From Salticus scenicus (lineage: Eukaryota; Arthropoda; Arachnida; Araneae; Salticidae), in the NCBI GenBank assembly GCA_963930645.1, contig OZ005648.1, positions 157,503,035-157,567,034 on the forward strand: 64,000 bases of DNA, in the 5' to 3' direction. A model generated the notes under the pieces. It made no database searches. It had not been told where the DNA came from and saw only the letters and a list, made by a program, of their open reading frames with translations. Below, piece by piece: positions 12,568 through 23,205 of this stretch (position 1 is its first letter; each line of letters starts with the position of its first letter). The translations under genes were made by a program, and so were the position numbers.

Positions 12568-14132
12568 TATACAAAGATTTTATTTACAAAATCAAGCAAG
12601 TCACTTTTAGTAAGTGGCTTTGTAAAGGGATCCGCCAAGTTAGATTAATATTTAACATATTTTAATTCAAATTTATCCTCAAAAAGCCAATCGCGAATGA
12701 AAAATAACTTCACATTTATATGCTTGGACCTTTTGTTTTCTATGGGTGATTTTGTAAATTCAATAGCTGACATATTATCAGCAAAAAGGGTGGGTAAAGA
12801 GTATTTTTCGGAGCTTAAATTAAATTCAATACAATCCTCTAAAATACGATTGAACCACGTAAGTTCTTTCACACATTCACACATCGAAATAAATTCGCTT
12901 TCCATTGTGGAAAGACTTACCCCTTTTTCCTTAAAAGTTCGCCATGAAATTGGGCTATTATCCAAAAATATTATTTGATCCCCCATTGAAATAAAGTCGT
13001 CTCTATTCATAGCAAAATCAGCATCAGAGAAAGCGACTAAACTAGAACTTTTACAATTTAAATTTAATTTTAAACTCTTGGTACCCGAAACGTAACCAAG
13101 TAATTTAAGCAAACCATTCCAATGGATTAAACTCGGAGAATTTTGAAACTGGCTAAAAATATTTACAGCATATGCTATAGCTGCTCTTGTCCTACTAGCT
13201 AAAAACGAAAGGCAACCCAAGATATTCCTATATGGTAACCTTGCGACTTCTTCCATTTCAGCCTGATTGCTTGGACAATCCTTTTTTGAATATTTTAACC
13301 CTTTTATAATAGGTAAAGAAGTATATGCTATTTTAAATGAATTAAACCTTTTATAGACTTCATCTATGTACAATGCCTGATAAATTTGAACGGCATCATT
13401 ATCATAGCTAAACTCAACACCCAATAATTTCTTCGTTTTGCCCAAAATTTTAAGATCAAATTTTCCCCCAAAAAGTTTAATTATGGAATCGATTTGAGCC
13501 CGAGTTTTTCCAAAAATAACTATGTCATCGACATAGACTAACAAAACTATAAAGTCCTCAAAATAATATGAACAATTACACCAGTTAAACTCAAGAAAAC
13601 CTAAACTTAAAAGGACCTTATTTAGTTCGAAAAACCACAAACGACCACTCTGATGTAAACCATACAGAGCACGATCTAATTTGCAAACTAGATTTTCTTT
13701 ACCAGGAACAATATAACCAAGCGGCTGGGACATATAAATTTCTTCCTTAAGAGGAGCATATAAATATGCACATTTAATGTCACACTGAATGTTTTGCCAT
13801 TTAAGACAGGAAACTAAAAGGGAAAAGAAAAAACGAATAACAGAAAAGTTCACCACTGGAGAGAATGTTTCGTCGTAGGTATTCCCCCGAATTTGGTAGT
13901 ACCCCTGAGCGACGAGTCTAGCTTTAAACCTAGTTATATTTCCACTCTCATCCTTTTTAATGGCATAAACCCATCTGTTACCTAGTAAAGATTTCCCATC
14001 AGGCAAAGGGACTAAATGCCATACTTAACGCTGATTCATATTTGAAATTTCCTCATCCATAGTTTTAACCCATTCAGAATTTTGAGGTGACTTAATAGCT
14101 TGTTTATATGTTCTAGGTACTGAAAGTTCTAG
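12568..14132 (-). pseudogene. pol: Copia reverse transcriptase and RNase H
   Basis: Downstream of the TGA at 14133 the same frame continues with an in-frame TAA at 14025-14027 and then a long open stretch. RT motifs include LLGNRWVYAIKKDESG, QCDIKCAYLYAPLKEEIYMS and the catalytic YVDDIVIFG. The RNase H part reads SDADFA and SLSTMESEFISM, then LFADNMSAIE and KHINVKLFFIRD. A further TAA near 12645 precedes the conserved tail NLADPFTKPLTKSDL, and the natural stop is at 12568-12570. About 520 codons fit the RT-RNase H part of Copia. Three stops make it a pseudogene. Confidence 0.9.
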
Positions 14133-15321
14133 TCAGGTTTCCTTTTTAACATGGTTAGAAACAGGATCATTAGAATTAACCACCCCTTCAAACTTATTAC
14201 TACCAGAGAAATCGAACAAGGAAGGATCGAAAACAACATTATTACGTTCACAATAACTCTTAACCTCATTTAAAGATCTCAATCTAGTAGTTTTATCGTT
14301 AGGGTAGTAATATATATCCGTCCTATTACCATGAGGTCTCGGTAGTGGTTTTCTCCTCCAAACAATTTTAGAACAAGAGTCATTAGCATCAGGTTGTTCA
14401 GTGACAGACTCTCCGTCGGAATCATCAGGCTCCCCTCCAAACACAATGTCAACGGGATCGGAACCACCACAATCAACCGGACTATTTGGAGACTGACCCA
14501 ACTCCTCTAACGAAGGGCCCATCACCGCCCCACTGCGCTGATTAAAAATACAATCTGAGAAAGTTAAATTCAACGTCTCTACGATCTTACCCTCATTTTC
14601 TATCCAGACCATATATCCTTTTGTTCGAAGAGCATAACCGACGATTACTCCCTTCTTTGCCTTTGACATAAGCTTGTGGTCGCGTCTCTGTTTAGGAACT
14701 TCGACATACGCTACTAAACCAAAAGGCTTCAGGTGTCTAACCGAAGGTTTTCTCCCAGTATATAGTTCAAGAGGAGTCTTTTCCTGGTTTTTATGGATTA
14801 CACGATTCCAAGTGTACCTAAAATAAAGCACAGCCTCTGGCCAAAAAGAAAAAGGAAGTCCACTATCTGACAAAATAGCACGAGTACAATTTAGAACTGT
14901 TTGATTAAGCCTTTCACAAACACCATTTTCTTCTGGTGTATAGGTGTTTGTTAGCTCGTGAGCAACCCCCCTTTTATTACAAAAGTCACGGAATCTCTCG
15001 TTCACAAACTCAGTACCATTATCTGTCCTAATAGTTTTTAACTTCTTCCCTAGACTAAGCTCAGCTCTGACAATATGCCTTTCAAAAATATTAAACGGCT
15101 ATGACTTATCCTTCATTGGGTATAAAGTCACTTTACGTGAAAAACCATCATTTATTGAAAGAAAAATATCCCCCCCCCTTTTTCCCAAAATTGGAATAGG
15201 ACCCCAAACGTCCATGTACAATTTCTCCAAGGGTGATTTAATGCCATGAACAGAATCAACAGACTTAAAAGAAACACGATTTTGTTTATTTACCCGACAA
15301 GGTTCACACAAAAACTTTTTA
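14133..15321 (-). pseudogene. pol: Copia integrase
   Basis: The frame opens after the HINE insertion with FLCEPCRVNKQNRVSFK, the end of the zinc-binding pre-integrase region. The core follows with the DDE residues in MDVWGP, RTDNGTEF and PEENGVCER, then the C-terminal GKKGVIVGY-like and PSVRHLKPFG segments. An in-frame TAG at 15099-15101 separates the first catalytic Asp from the second, and a TGA at 14133-14135 ends the open part. It would join element cDNA to the host chromosome. All three acidic residues survive, but the stops make the protein non-functional. Confidence 0.88.
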
Positions 15322-15453
15322 CTTTCTTCTATATGTAATATAGAGAAAGTATTGGATTCGCGAAAATTTTCGACCTGCGTTTTTTGACGGATCTACACGT
15401 TTTGGGATGTCCTGAACACGAATTGATAGTTTTTAAAAAATGTCTGTCTGTGC

Positions 15454-15487
<34 letters not shown>

Positions 15488-16605
15488 GTGTTTCATTTTT
15501 TTGTGGACGCTGTATCTCACGAACCAATGAATGAAATTTAACCAAACTTGCTATTTAGTTGCACCCTGACATGAACTGGTGCCCATTAGATTTGGGGATC
15601 AATAGCTCAACAGGTGGCGCTGTGATCGCATTTTATGCAAATTTGTAACATGGCAGCATAGGACAAAATTCCGTATAAATGGGCATAATGAGAGTTATTT
15701 TAAACTTGTGATTGTAAAATTAATATGAATTATTGATAATAGTAGTAGTTAACTAGGAAAAAAAAATTGTGCATGGGGGGCATCGGTTCCCCCCCCTGGG
15801 GGGAAGTACCCCCCCCGGGGGGGTTAAATTTTGAAGATGGGTATCATTCGAAAGATCTCGTCAATACCTTTAAAACGAATGGTTGAACCATAAATCTGTG
15901 ATAATTTAAATCAAAGTTATCGATTTTTTTTACTTTTAACAAAAAAAAAAAAAAAAAAAAAAAAAAGGAAAGAAATCGTATTTTTTTTTTTTTTTTAAAC
16001 GAAATTTTACCAAACTTGGTATTTACTTGGTCCCCTACATAAACTGGTGCTGATTATATTTGGGGATCAATAGCTCAACAGGAGGCGCTGTGATAGCATT
16101 TTATCTAAATTTTTAACATGGCAGAATAGGACAAAAATTCGTATAAATGTGCATAATAAGAGTTATTTTACACTTGTGATTGTAAAATTAATATTGAATT
16201 ATTGTTAATAGTAGTACGTAACTAGGAAAAAAATTTTGTGCATGGGGGGGCATCGCTTCTAAATTTTGAAGATGGGTATCATTCGAAAGATCTCGTCAAT
16301 ACCTTTAAAACGAATGGTTGAACTATAAATCTGTGATAATTGAAAACAAAGTTATCGATTTTTTTTTTTTAATTTTAACCAAAAAAAAAAAAAACTTAGA
16401 AAAAAATTCGCATTTTTTTTTTTTTTTTTTTTTTTTTAAATATTGTTAGTGATTGAATATGTATTAATTTTTACAAAAAAAAAAAAAAAAAAAAAAAAAA
16501 ACCCTTAGAAAAAAAATCGTATTTTTTTTTTTTTTAATATTGTTACTGATTGAATATGTATAGGAAAATATAGAAGAAAGTCTTGTGGTGGCCACAACAT
16601 ACTAG
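15322..16605. mobile_element. HINE / DINE-1-like non-autonomous Helentron with (GTCT)n tract
   Basis: An insertion of about 1.28 kb splits the Copia pre-integrase frame; removing it restores the frame, and no target duplication is evident. The left end has CTTTCTTCTATAT and its inverted copy ATATAGAAGAAAG lies at 16568-16580, about 25 bp inside the right end. This is the asymmetric inverted-repeat layout known for Helentrons. The right end has a perfect hairpin, TTGTGG-TGG-CCACAA (about 16584-16598), followed by CATACTAG. A (TGTC)n tract lies at about 15440-15487, a tetranucleotide also typical of DINE-1/HINE elements. Inside are two diverged direct copies of a block about 468 bp apart and several A/T homopolymers. 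No coding frame. The exact left boundary is ambiguous by a few bases. Confidence 0.72.
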
Positions 16606-17425
16606 TTAAATTTAAGCTTAGGTAGCCCTTTCACACCATTGTGCTTACTAGTTTTGACAATAAGTTCCGGACTAATGTGAGCGAAACGAGAATGCCAATT
16701 CTCTAAGTCAGTTAAATTAGATACAGCAACAACGGGTTCATCAGGTAGCCCCCCATTCGCTTGTAAACCCTTGGCGTAGGCATAGTAAAGACCGTTTTTA
16801 AGTTTGGCATAAAAAAGAGGTTTATCAAACTTGTCGAAAACATTTACTCTACCACCACCTCCAGTGAACTTGGCACCATTAAAGTCCAATTTAGTACCAG
16901 AACTCAATTTTTTTCTCAATTCAGGGGAAAATAAAACATCCTTAAGATATACATCATTATTTCCAAATTTTAATTTAACTATACCTTTCCCAACAATCGG
17001 GAAACTTACTCCATCAATGGCCACCTTCAAATTTTCACCTTCAACTAGATGAAATTCAGTAAACAAGTTTTTATTGCGACAACAGTGATGACTCGCAGCG
17101 GTATCAATTATCCAACAATTGTCACCACCACCATCACTAAAATTAACTTGTGCAATATAATATGAAGGTTCATTAACAGAATTGACCGAATTGACAGAGC
17201 AAGCAATCTTCCTTTGGGATTTAAATTTTTAGATTTAAACTTAGGGTTTACATTTGATTTAACATTAGAATTTCTATTAAAACTTGCATTAAAGTTTCTA
17301 TTTACATTACTTAAACAGTCTTTCTTAAAATGACCTGGTTTATTACACTTAAAACATAATAAAAACCTTATAAAACTTTTGTTTACCTTTATGTTGAACA
17401 GTTTGAATTTCCACTGGTTGTTCAT
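16605..17425 (-). pseudogene. pol: Copia zinc knuckle, protease and pre-integrase region
   Basis: A CCHC knuckle (CFKCNKPGHFKKDC) is readable at about 17300-17350. A second frameshift near 17225 leads into the protease frame, which has WIIDTAASHH at about 17085-17115. The catalytic motif is DTAA in place of the common DSGA, so it still has the key Asp. The frame continues through the GAG-pre-integrase segment (LENWHSRFAHISPELI and GLPKLKFN). It then runs into the end of the HINE-like insertion at 16605. This region would release mature proteins and start the integrase; it can no longer do so as a single polyprotein. Confidence 0.82.
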
Positions 17426-18023
17426 CGTCTTTCTGTAACTGCAAACGGATTTCCTCAGAGGTTAATTCAGACACCAAGGTAGTAAACTTAAATTCGTCAG
17501 ACTTCCATCGCATCATATCTTGAACCACGGAGTTAAACTTTTTCGGAAGATGTCGTAGGAGCTGATAGCAACAATAAATATCTTCCATTGGACGACCCAT
17601 TTCTCTCAAAAGTTCTATTATCCTGCTCAATCGCTTTACATATGACGTCACAGATTCATTTTCGGACATATTACATCCTATAAATTCAGCAAATAATTGT
17701 ATATGTCTTGCACATGAGTCTGACAAAAAATTTTTCTTTAAAGCCTCCCATGCTTCTACCGGGTCATTACAATTTTCTATTATGCATCGAACTTCAGGAG
17801 ATATATACAAGTATATGGTAGACAAAGCCAGTCTTGACCTCTGTTTAAAATCTGCAATAAACTTTGCTGTTTCCGGTTTACCATCCTCCTCTGGCAAAGT
17901 TTCTTCCTTAGCATCCAAACTCCAGGAATTATCTCTTATCAGAATAAAACGAATATCTTTCTGCCAAGTAATGTAATTACTGGCATTTAATTTCTCTATA
18001 GAAGGAGTTAAACTCATTGCCAT
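17349..18023 (-). pseudogene. gag: Copia Gag (UBN2-type) region
   Basis: The frame starts best at the ATG at 18021-18023, giving MAMSLTPSIEKLNASNY. The fuller open frame reaches 18044 only through a GTG. The sequence has the Copia gag hallmarks LNASNYITWQKDI, an acidic/hydrophobic middle and YVKRLSRIIELLREMG followed by LRHLPKKFNSVV. It encodes the capsid-like structural protein of the element. The frame breaks just before the CCHC zinc knuckle, which continues in another frame at 17108-17425, so a frameshift has separated capsid from nucleocapsid. Roughly 225 residues before the break is normal for the family. Confidence 0.85.
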
Positions 18024-18050
18024 TGCTAGAAAAATATACTGCACATCTAA

Positions 18051-19130
18051 ACTGTAAACAAGGTAAGGCCAAACGACAAGTCCTTAACGACATAACCCTT
18101 ATTATCATGTAGACTAAATTAGTTGTCTTAACATGTTAAAAATATTTAGCAGATAGCAGTAGAATATTTGGCTCTCCTTTATGTTACAAAATATAGTGTG
18201 CAGCTTTTAAATAAAACAAAGTTTGATAACAATAACAATGTTTATTTAAACTTAACAAGGAAGATAAAATTTAACAAGAATTAAACGCTGCTAGCGATAG
18301 TTACGAAAAAAAAAAAAAAAAACGACCTTTTAAACTTGCCATGAGGATTTACCAAAAACTAATTGCTTATAAAAGATTAATAGTTGCCTTGCTCAGCATT
18401 AGCACTAAAAATAGGATGCTGGCCTTCAAACAACTTTAATACATTCTGCAACTTAAAAAAAAAAAAAAAAATGCCCTCATTCTTTGAGGCAAACTAAAAA
18501 TAACTTAAAACGTATTTAAAGTTCAACAAAACATTATAAGTGCAAAAGAAAAATGCATGCTAAGTAAGATAGTTTAACACATCCTTGTATACTCCTACCA
18601 CAGGATTCCAGAACATCCAATCACCAGGCTGCACATTTTCCCTTCCATGCGATTCAAGATACACGCCCATCGTACGTAATCCGTTACCGTGACAACGGAC
18701 GATGCTGAATACGTACGCTATCTATGGGCGCAAATGTAAGTATCTCCATATTGGAATTCAACTGGCATGGACGATGTGTTCAAAAAATGTAAACAAAAAT
18801 TACAATTTTATCCTACGTGAATTAAATGAAGTAGTATAACTTCAAAGATATTTAAAAATAGAAAAAGGTAAGTTATTTACTTGAATAAGGGATAAAGGTA
18901 AGTTATATCTTTAAATAAAGTTGTTTTAATAAAATTATCCTTAAACATTAATCCAAACCAATACATTGTATTGTTTATATTTTCAATTTAAACTTAACTT
19001 CCACACAGCACTAAACGCTATTCATTTAAACAAAATAATAAGCTCTCCTCATAAATAATAGGCAATAAAAGTGTTTTAAAACTTTGAAAAATGATATGAA
19101 AAAAGATTTTTAGGACAACAATACCTTCAC
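18051..19130. other. Non-coding flank of the Copia element
   Basis: This probably holds the Copia leader and unidentified LTR remnants. On the minus strand, AATAAACATTGTTATTG at about 18225-18245 could be a poly(A) signal region. No matching sequence occurs at the other end of the element. Poly(A) runs lie near 18305-18323 and 18455-18470. No gene is seen. Confidence 0.4.
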
Positions 19131-19134
19131 ACGT

Positions 19135-19655
19135 GCTCGCGCATGGGTTTGCGCTGCCGAAGGCAGTGGGGATCCAGTGTGAGTTTTTATCCGATCAGAA
19201 ATGATTTTTTTAGTGGGCACGAAGTGTCAGGGAAGAAATACGCGCGCGCGGCGCGTGTATCCTTTAACTTGTGCGCACGGGACAGCGCTGCCGAAGGCAG
19301 TGGGGACCCGGTCCGAATTTGTACCCGATGAGAAATGATTTTTTTAAATTTACTTAAGAATAAAAATTTGACTTGAGAAGGAATATGTGCGTGCAGCGTA
19401 CGTATACCTTTACACGTACGCGCGCAGCGCGCATGGGTCTGCGTGCCGGAGGCAGTGGGGACCCGGTGGGAGTTTTTACCCTGTCAGAATTTCTTTTTTT
19501 AGGAGGCACGAAGGGTCAGGAAAGGAATACGCACGCGCAGCGCGTGTATCCCTTAAGTCTTGCGCGCGCAGCGCGTACGTGAATGCGCTGCCGAAGGCAG
19601 TGGGGACACGGGCCGACTTTTTACCCAATCAGAAATGATTTTTTTTTTTCAATTT
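19135..19655. repeat. GC-rich tandem repeat, about 145-bp unit, four copies
   Basis: The motif CCGAAGGCAGTGGGGA, or a one-base variant, occurs at 19157, 19291, 19446 and 19591, spaced 134, 155 and 145 bp. Each unit also contains CG-alternating stretches such as GCGCGCAGCGCG and ends with an ATTTTTTT-type run. The open frames across it (62-83 codons) arise because the unit lacks stops; they start at different points in overlapping frames and are not genes. The block is strikingly GC-rich for this window. Confidence 0.75.
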
Positions 19656-19817
19656 CTTTTCTTAAGACTAAAAGTTACTGTTAGTAATTCATTAATTATA
19701 GTGATTGAGAGATTTTGTGAATTCAGTCATTATAGGGAATTCAGTCATATCATTTGTGAATTCAGTCATTTAAAAATACTGACCCGCTAGCGGGCGAAGC
19801 TCGCTAGTCACATTATA

Positions 19818-20290
19818 CTACGTGTGAGATACGTATAACCAATCCATGCATGATAAATCGTTTTTCCAAGATAATTTGAACAGATTTAAGCTTGAAAACG
19901 TGTTTTTGTTCCGATTCCTCTCCTTGAGGGGAGGGGGATAAAAAGTAATTTCCCAAAATTTCTTTGTAGTATACCTATTAGGTACGCATAAACAAAAGAC
20001 ACATAAAAAAATTGCTTTTCTGAGACAGTTTGTAGAAGAGATACTCTTGAAAACGCGCACCCCTAAAGGGGGAAGAGGGAAATCTCACAAAATCCTTTTA
20101 TAGAATGTATTGGGTCAGTAAAGAACTCACACATAAAAATTAATCCCACTGAGATAATTTGGACAATAGTTACGATTGGAAAAATGTTTAATACACCCGA
20201 CCCAAAGGAGGGAAATGCGGTGAATTTCGTAAAATTCGGTTACAATAGGTGTCGGATACATATAAACAATTTATTCACCAAAATTCGTGA
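19818..20290. repeat. Degenerate tandem repeat, three units of about 130-170 bp
   Basis: Three loosely similar units begin near 19845, 19985 and 20140. Each runs GATAATTTG or GACAGTTTG, then a GAAAA stretch, then a C/G-rich part with GGGAG or GGGGG, then TTTC..AAAATT(C/T), then a version of TAGGTACG/ACATA. No coding signal. Just after it, 20290-20690 contains long poly(A), poly(C)/(AC)n and short-range repeats. Confidence 0.45.
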
Positions 20291-20379
20291 CCGCACCTCG
20301 TATAAATACACCAGGAGAAATTGACCACTAAAAAGCAGGTCTCAAATTTGCCCCTCGTAACATTTGCCCCTCTCCCCCG

Positions 20380-20413
<34 letters not shown>

Positions 20414-21080
20414 AGTTTTAGAAAAAAACCTTTACTAAAAAATCCAGCATTTGTAAAACCGCAGCTCCCATAAATTTCCCAGGATAAATATAGCGATAAA
20501 ATATTGATCTCGAATTTGCCCTTTCTAACCCCCCCCCCCCCCACACACACACACACACTCTTAAAAAAATATCGAAAATCACAAAAAAATAAAAATAGGT
20601 TTTAGAAATAACGTTAAGAAGACGCATGCTGTTTTCAACATTTTTGTACCATTTTTGATGAGTTTTACTCAAAAATCCGGAATTTGGGAAATATTCCCCG
20701 AAAATCGGTTTTTCCCCTTCCTTAAAAATCGAAAATTCTAAAGTTTTATTTTCTTTTTCCTATTTATCGTTATCAGTCTTTAGGAATTTCTGCAAATATA
20801 TTCCAACATATTTTGAAAAGAAAAAAAAAATCAAAATTTCTGCAAATATATCTTAATACATTTCACTTCCTATAAACGTTAAAATTCTAAAGTTCATTAA
20901 ATTGTTTAAAACAAAATTTCATATATTTTAAATTTTTGCTACAATACGATTATTACTGGAAAATTTATGCACTCTATTAAGAACTCCTCTACATGGATGT
21001 ACAATTAAAGTTACCATTTTACAAACAATGGAACTTTTGATTATTATTTTTTTTTTTTTTAATGACTCACTCTTGTTTAG

Positions 21081-21237
21081 ACTTCATATAACGACTAAAT
21101 GTCCGGAATGTCGAGATATGATGCTTAAGACTTTTAAAGGAAATTTGAAGCCTTACAAATCACTTCTTGTAGCCTATAAAATACAGTGCGAATGTAAATG
21201 TGTTAATCCTTTCAATTACATTGAATCTTGGATGTAA
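21081..21237 (+). CDS. Candidate terminal exon of a Cys-rich (cystine-knot-like) secreted protein
   Basis: A T-rich tract (21047-21060), a possible branch site (TGACTCAC) and CTCTTGTTTAG end in an acceptor at 21079-21080. The following frame, entered at the third codon base (phase 2), encodes about 52 residues ending in TAA at 21235-21237. Features are KCPECRDMM near the start and LLVAYKIQCECKC near the end. The pattern aromatic-x-I-x-C-x-C-x-C, after an earlier Cys pair, recalls C-termini of noggin/trunk/PTTH-type cystine-knot ligands (resemblance from memory, not an alignment). Codon use and composition look like coding sequence, unlike neighbouring low-complexity frames. No upstream exon with two spare bases was found, so the full gene is unknown. 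Alternative: a chance open frame. Confidence 0.4.
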
Positions 21238-21724
21238 AAATTTTTAACCTAAAAATTTTTCTTTAGACATCTTTCTAAACCTAGTTCTTCACTAAACCTA
21301 AAGCTCCAAGTTTTCATTTTATCCTACATTTTTCCTTACTAGTGTACGATTAACTGAGTGAATATTTAAACCATCTTGTAATTTTGTAAACAGCAAACGT
21401 ATTTAGATTAAACATTTAGCATTATACTGCTTTTATAGAAAGGTTGTCGTTTAATTTCGTTATCTTACTTTATTTGTTTTGAATTCGACATATTATTTAA
21501 ATATTGTAACAGTGTTTTAAATTTAGTACATAGGTAATACAGCGTAAAAATTTCAAATAAAACAACAATTACTTCAGAGAAAAACATTTCATGACTTGAA
21601 TTAATCATGAAATAATAAATGTTGAGTAATTAAAAATTAGATGCAAACAAGGCAGAAAATCAAATGATGTGAAAATTACCAATTTGTTGATTTGCACTCT
21701 AGTGTGTTTGAATATAACTACTTG

Positions 21725-21763
<39 letters not shown>

Positions 21764-21925
21764 CATGTAGTTCATTTATTTATTTAATTTTCTAAATAAA
21801 TCACTTTTTATAATACAGATTTACACAAATAGACGCGCAATAATAAATAATATCTATTATAGTACAACACTTCTTTAATAATAATAATATTCCTTCTTAA
21901 AAACGATAATACTGAAGCATGTCCT
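21238..21925. other. AT-rich non-coding DNA, possible 3' UTR then poly(T)
   Basis: If the exon at 21081 is real, its 3' UTR starts here; an AATAAA lies at about 21557. A poly(T) run of about 30 bases occurs at 21728-21758. No gene or recognised element is visible. Confidence 0.4.
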
Positions 21926-21929
21926 TCGG

Positions 21930-23205
21930 GTTCATTCGGAAGGTTAGATTGATTTCTTTATACTTATCAAGTAGCCGCCATTTTGTTCGAAAATGACGAA
22001 TACAAATTATTGATGAATTTGGTTAAAATGTTGATTTAGGCTATGTACATATGGAAATTTAATTGCGGATCAAGTTACCAAGCGAACGTATCCCAGATAT
22101 TTGATCCATAAGATCACTCTCAAACTTCTTTTTTTCTTTTTCGAATCAGTTTAGTATTTTAAAAGTTATCGTGATGGCACATTTTCAAGCGACATCGTGA
22201 TTTCAAGTGGCCGCAACTTAGAAACAAAGTGTCGGTACAAGTTGCCCATTAAACTCATCCAAGATAATTATAGGCTAAGATCACTGTCCAAATTTGGTTC
22301 AAATTGAATCAAAATTAAAAAAGTTATCAGGTTTAGAAATTTTCAAGTGCTAGCATAATTTCAAAATGTCTTGCTTAGTTCATAACATCCGCATTTTGTT
22401 AAAAATAGCGGATAAAGTTCTTTAATAAACTTGGTTGTGAACCTTATATTACGCTTTTTACAGTGTGAATTTGAAATTTTTAAGTGGTTTCCACTTGAAA
22501 ACAAAATGGAAGAGTAACTTGGTTAACAAACTTGTCCAATATATTTTTAGGATAAGTTTACTGTCCAAATTTGAAGTATTATTTCGGATGATTTCGTGAT
22601 TTTAAATATTAAAGTGGTAGCCTGGTTTCAAGTGTCCCTGCTTAGAATATATCCGCCACTTTGTTAAAAATGACTGGTTCATTAATAAACTTGGTTGAGG
22701 CTCTTATATGGCCTTTATATACATCAAAATTCAAACAAATTCGGAATAAGATTTTTACGTTGTGAATTAAAAACTTTCAAGTTGTCTTTGCTTGAAACAA
22801 AATGACTTAGCAACATTGATTAACAAGCTCATCTAAGATATTTATAAGATACGTTCACTGTCCAAATTTGGTTCAATTTGGAGTATTATTTAAGAAGTTA
22901 TCGTGATTTCAATTTTACAAGTACCAGCCTGATTTCAAGTGGCCCCGCTAAACTTAAGGTATCCGCCACTTCGTTAAAAATAGCGGATAAAGTTCATTAG
23001 TAAACTTGACTGAGATCGTTATGCGGTCCATATTTATATCAAAATTCCGGCTTTAAATACGCTTTTTCCAACATGGATTCGAAATTTTTAAATAGCTATC
23101 ACTTGAAAACAAAAAGGCGGAACAACTTGGTTAACGAAGTAGACGAAGCGATTGCAATAGGTCGATTTCTAAAGAAATCAACCTAAAATTCTCCAAGGTG
23201 CATTT
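21930..23205. mobile_element. Foldback-like repeat with internal tandem units
   Basis: The left edge has AAGGTTAGATTGATTTCTTT (about 21941-21960) and the right edge carries its inverted relative AAAGAAATCAACCT (about 23173-23186). Between them are about three and a half degenerate units of roughly 280-320 bp. The phrase CTGTCCAAATTTG recurs at about 22284, 22562 and 22859. CCGCCA.TT.GTTAAAAAT occurs near 21973, 22390, 22650 and 22965. No coding capacity. This fits a non-autonomous element whose inside is a tandem array, but its class is unknown. Confidence 0.5.

Larger units (their letters stand above)
12528..18050 (-). mobile_element. Ty1/Copia retrotransposon, decayed, interrupted by a HINE-like element
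   Basis: Reading the minus strand gives gag, CCHC knuckle, protease, integrase, RT and RNase H in the order expected for Ty1/Copia (integrase before RT). Premature stops, two frameshifts around the knuckle and a 1.28-kb insertion in the pre-integrase region show it is dead. I found no pair of LTRs on comparing 18050-19100 with 11900-12530. A poly(A) run of about 29 bases (poly(T) on the plus strand, 12528-12556) begins a few bases after the pol stop. Loss of LTRs or a poly(A)-tailed retrocopy are both possible. Confidence 0.85.

Noticed and set aside
12697..12978. 93-codon plus-strand frame
   Set aside because: Antisense shadow of Copia RNase H.
18200..18260. Copia primer-binding site or LTR end on the minus strand
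   Set aside because: A GGTTATG string (about 18090) and an AATAAA lie in the leader, but no second LTR copy supports a boundary.
19143..19638. Several plus-strand frames rich in G, S, R and A
   Set aside because: They follow the GC-rich tandem repeat unit, start in different overlapping frames and have no homology I recognise.
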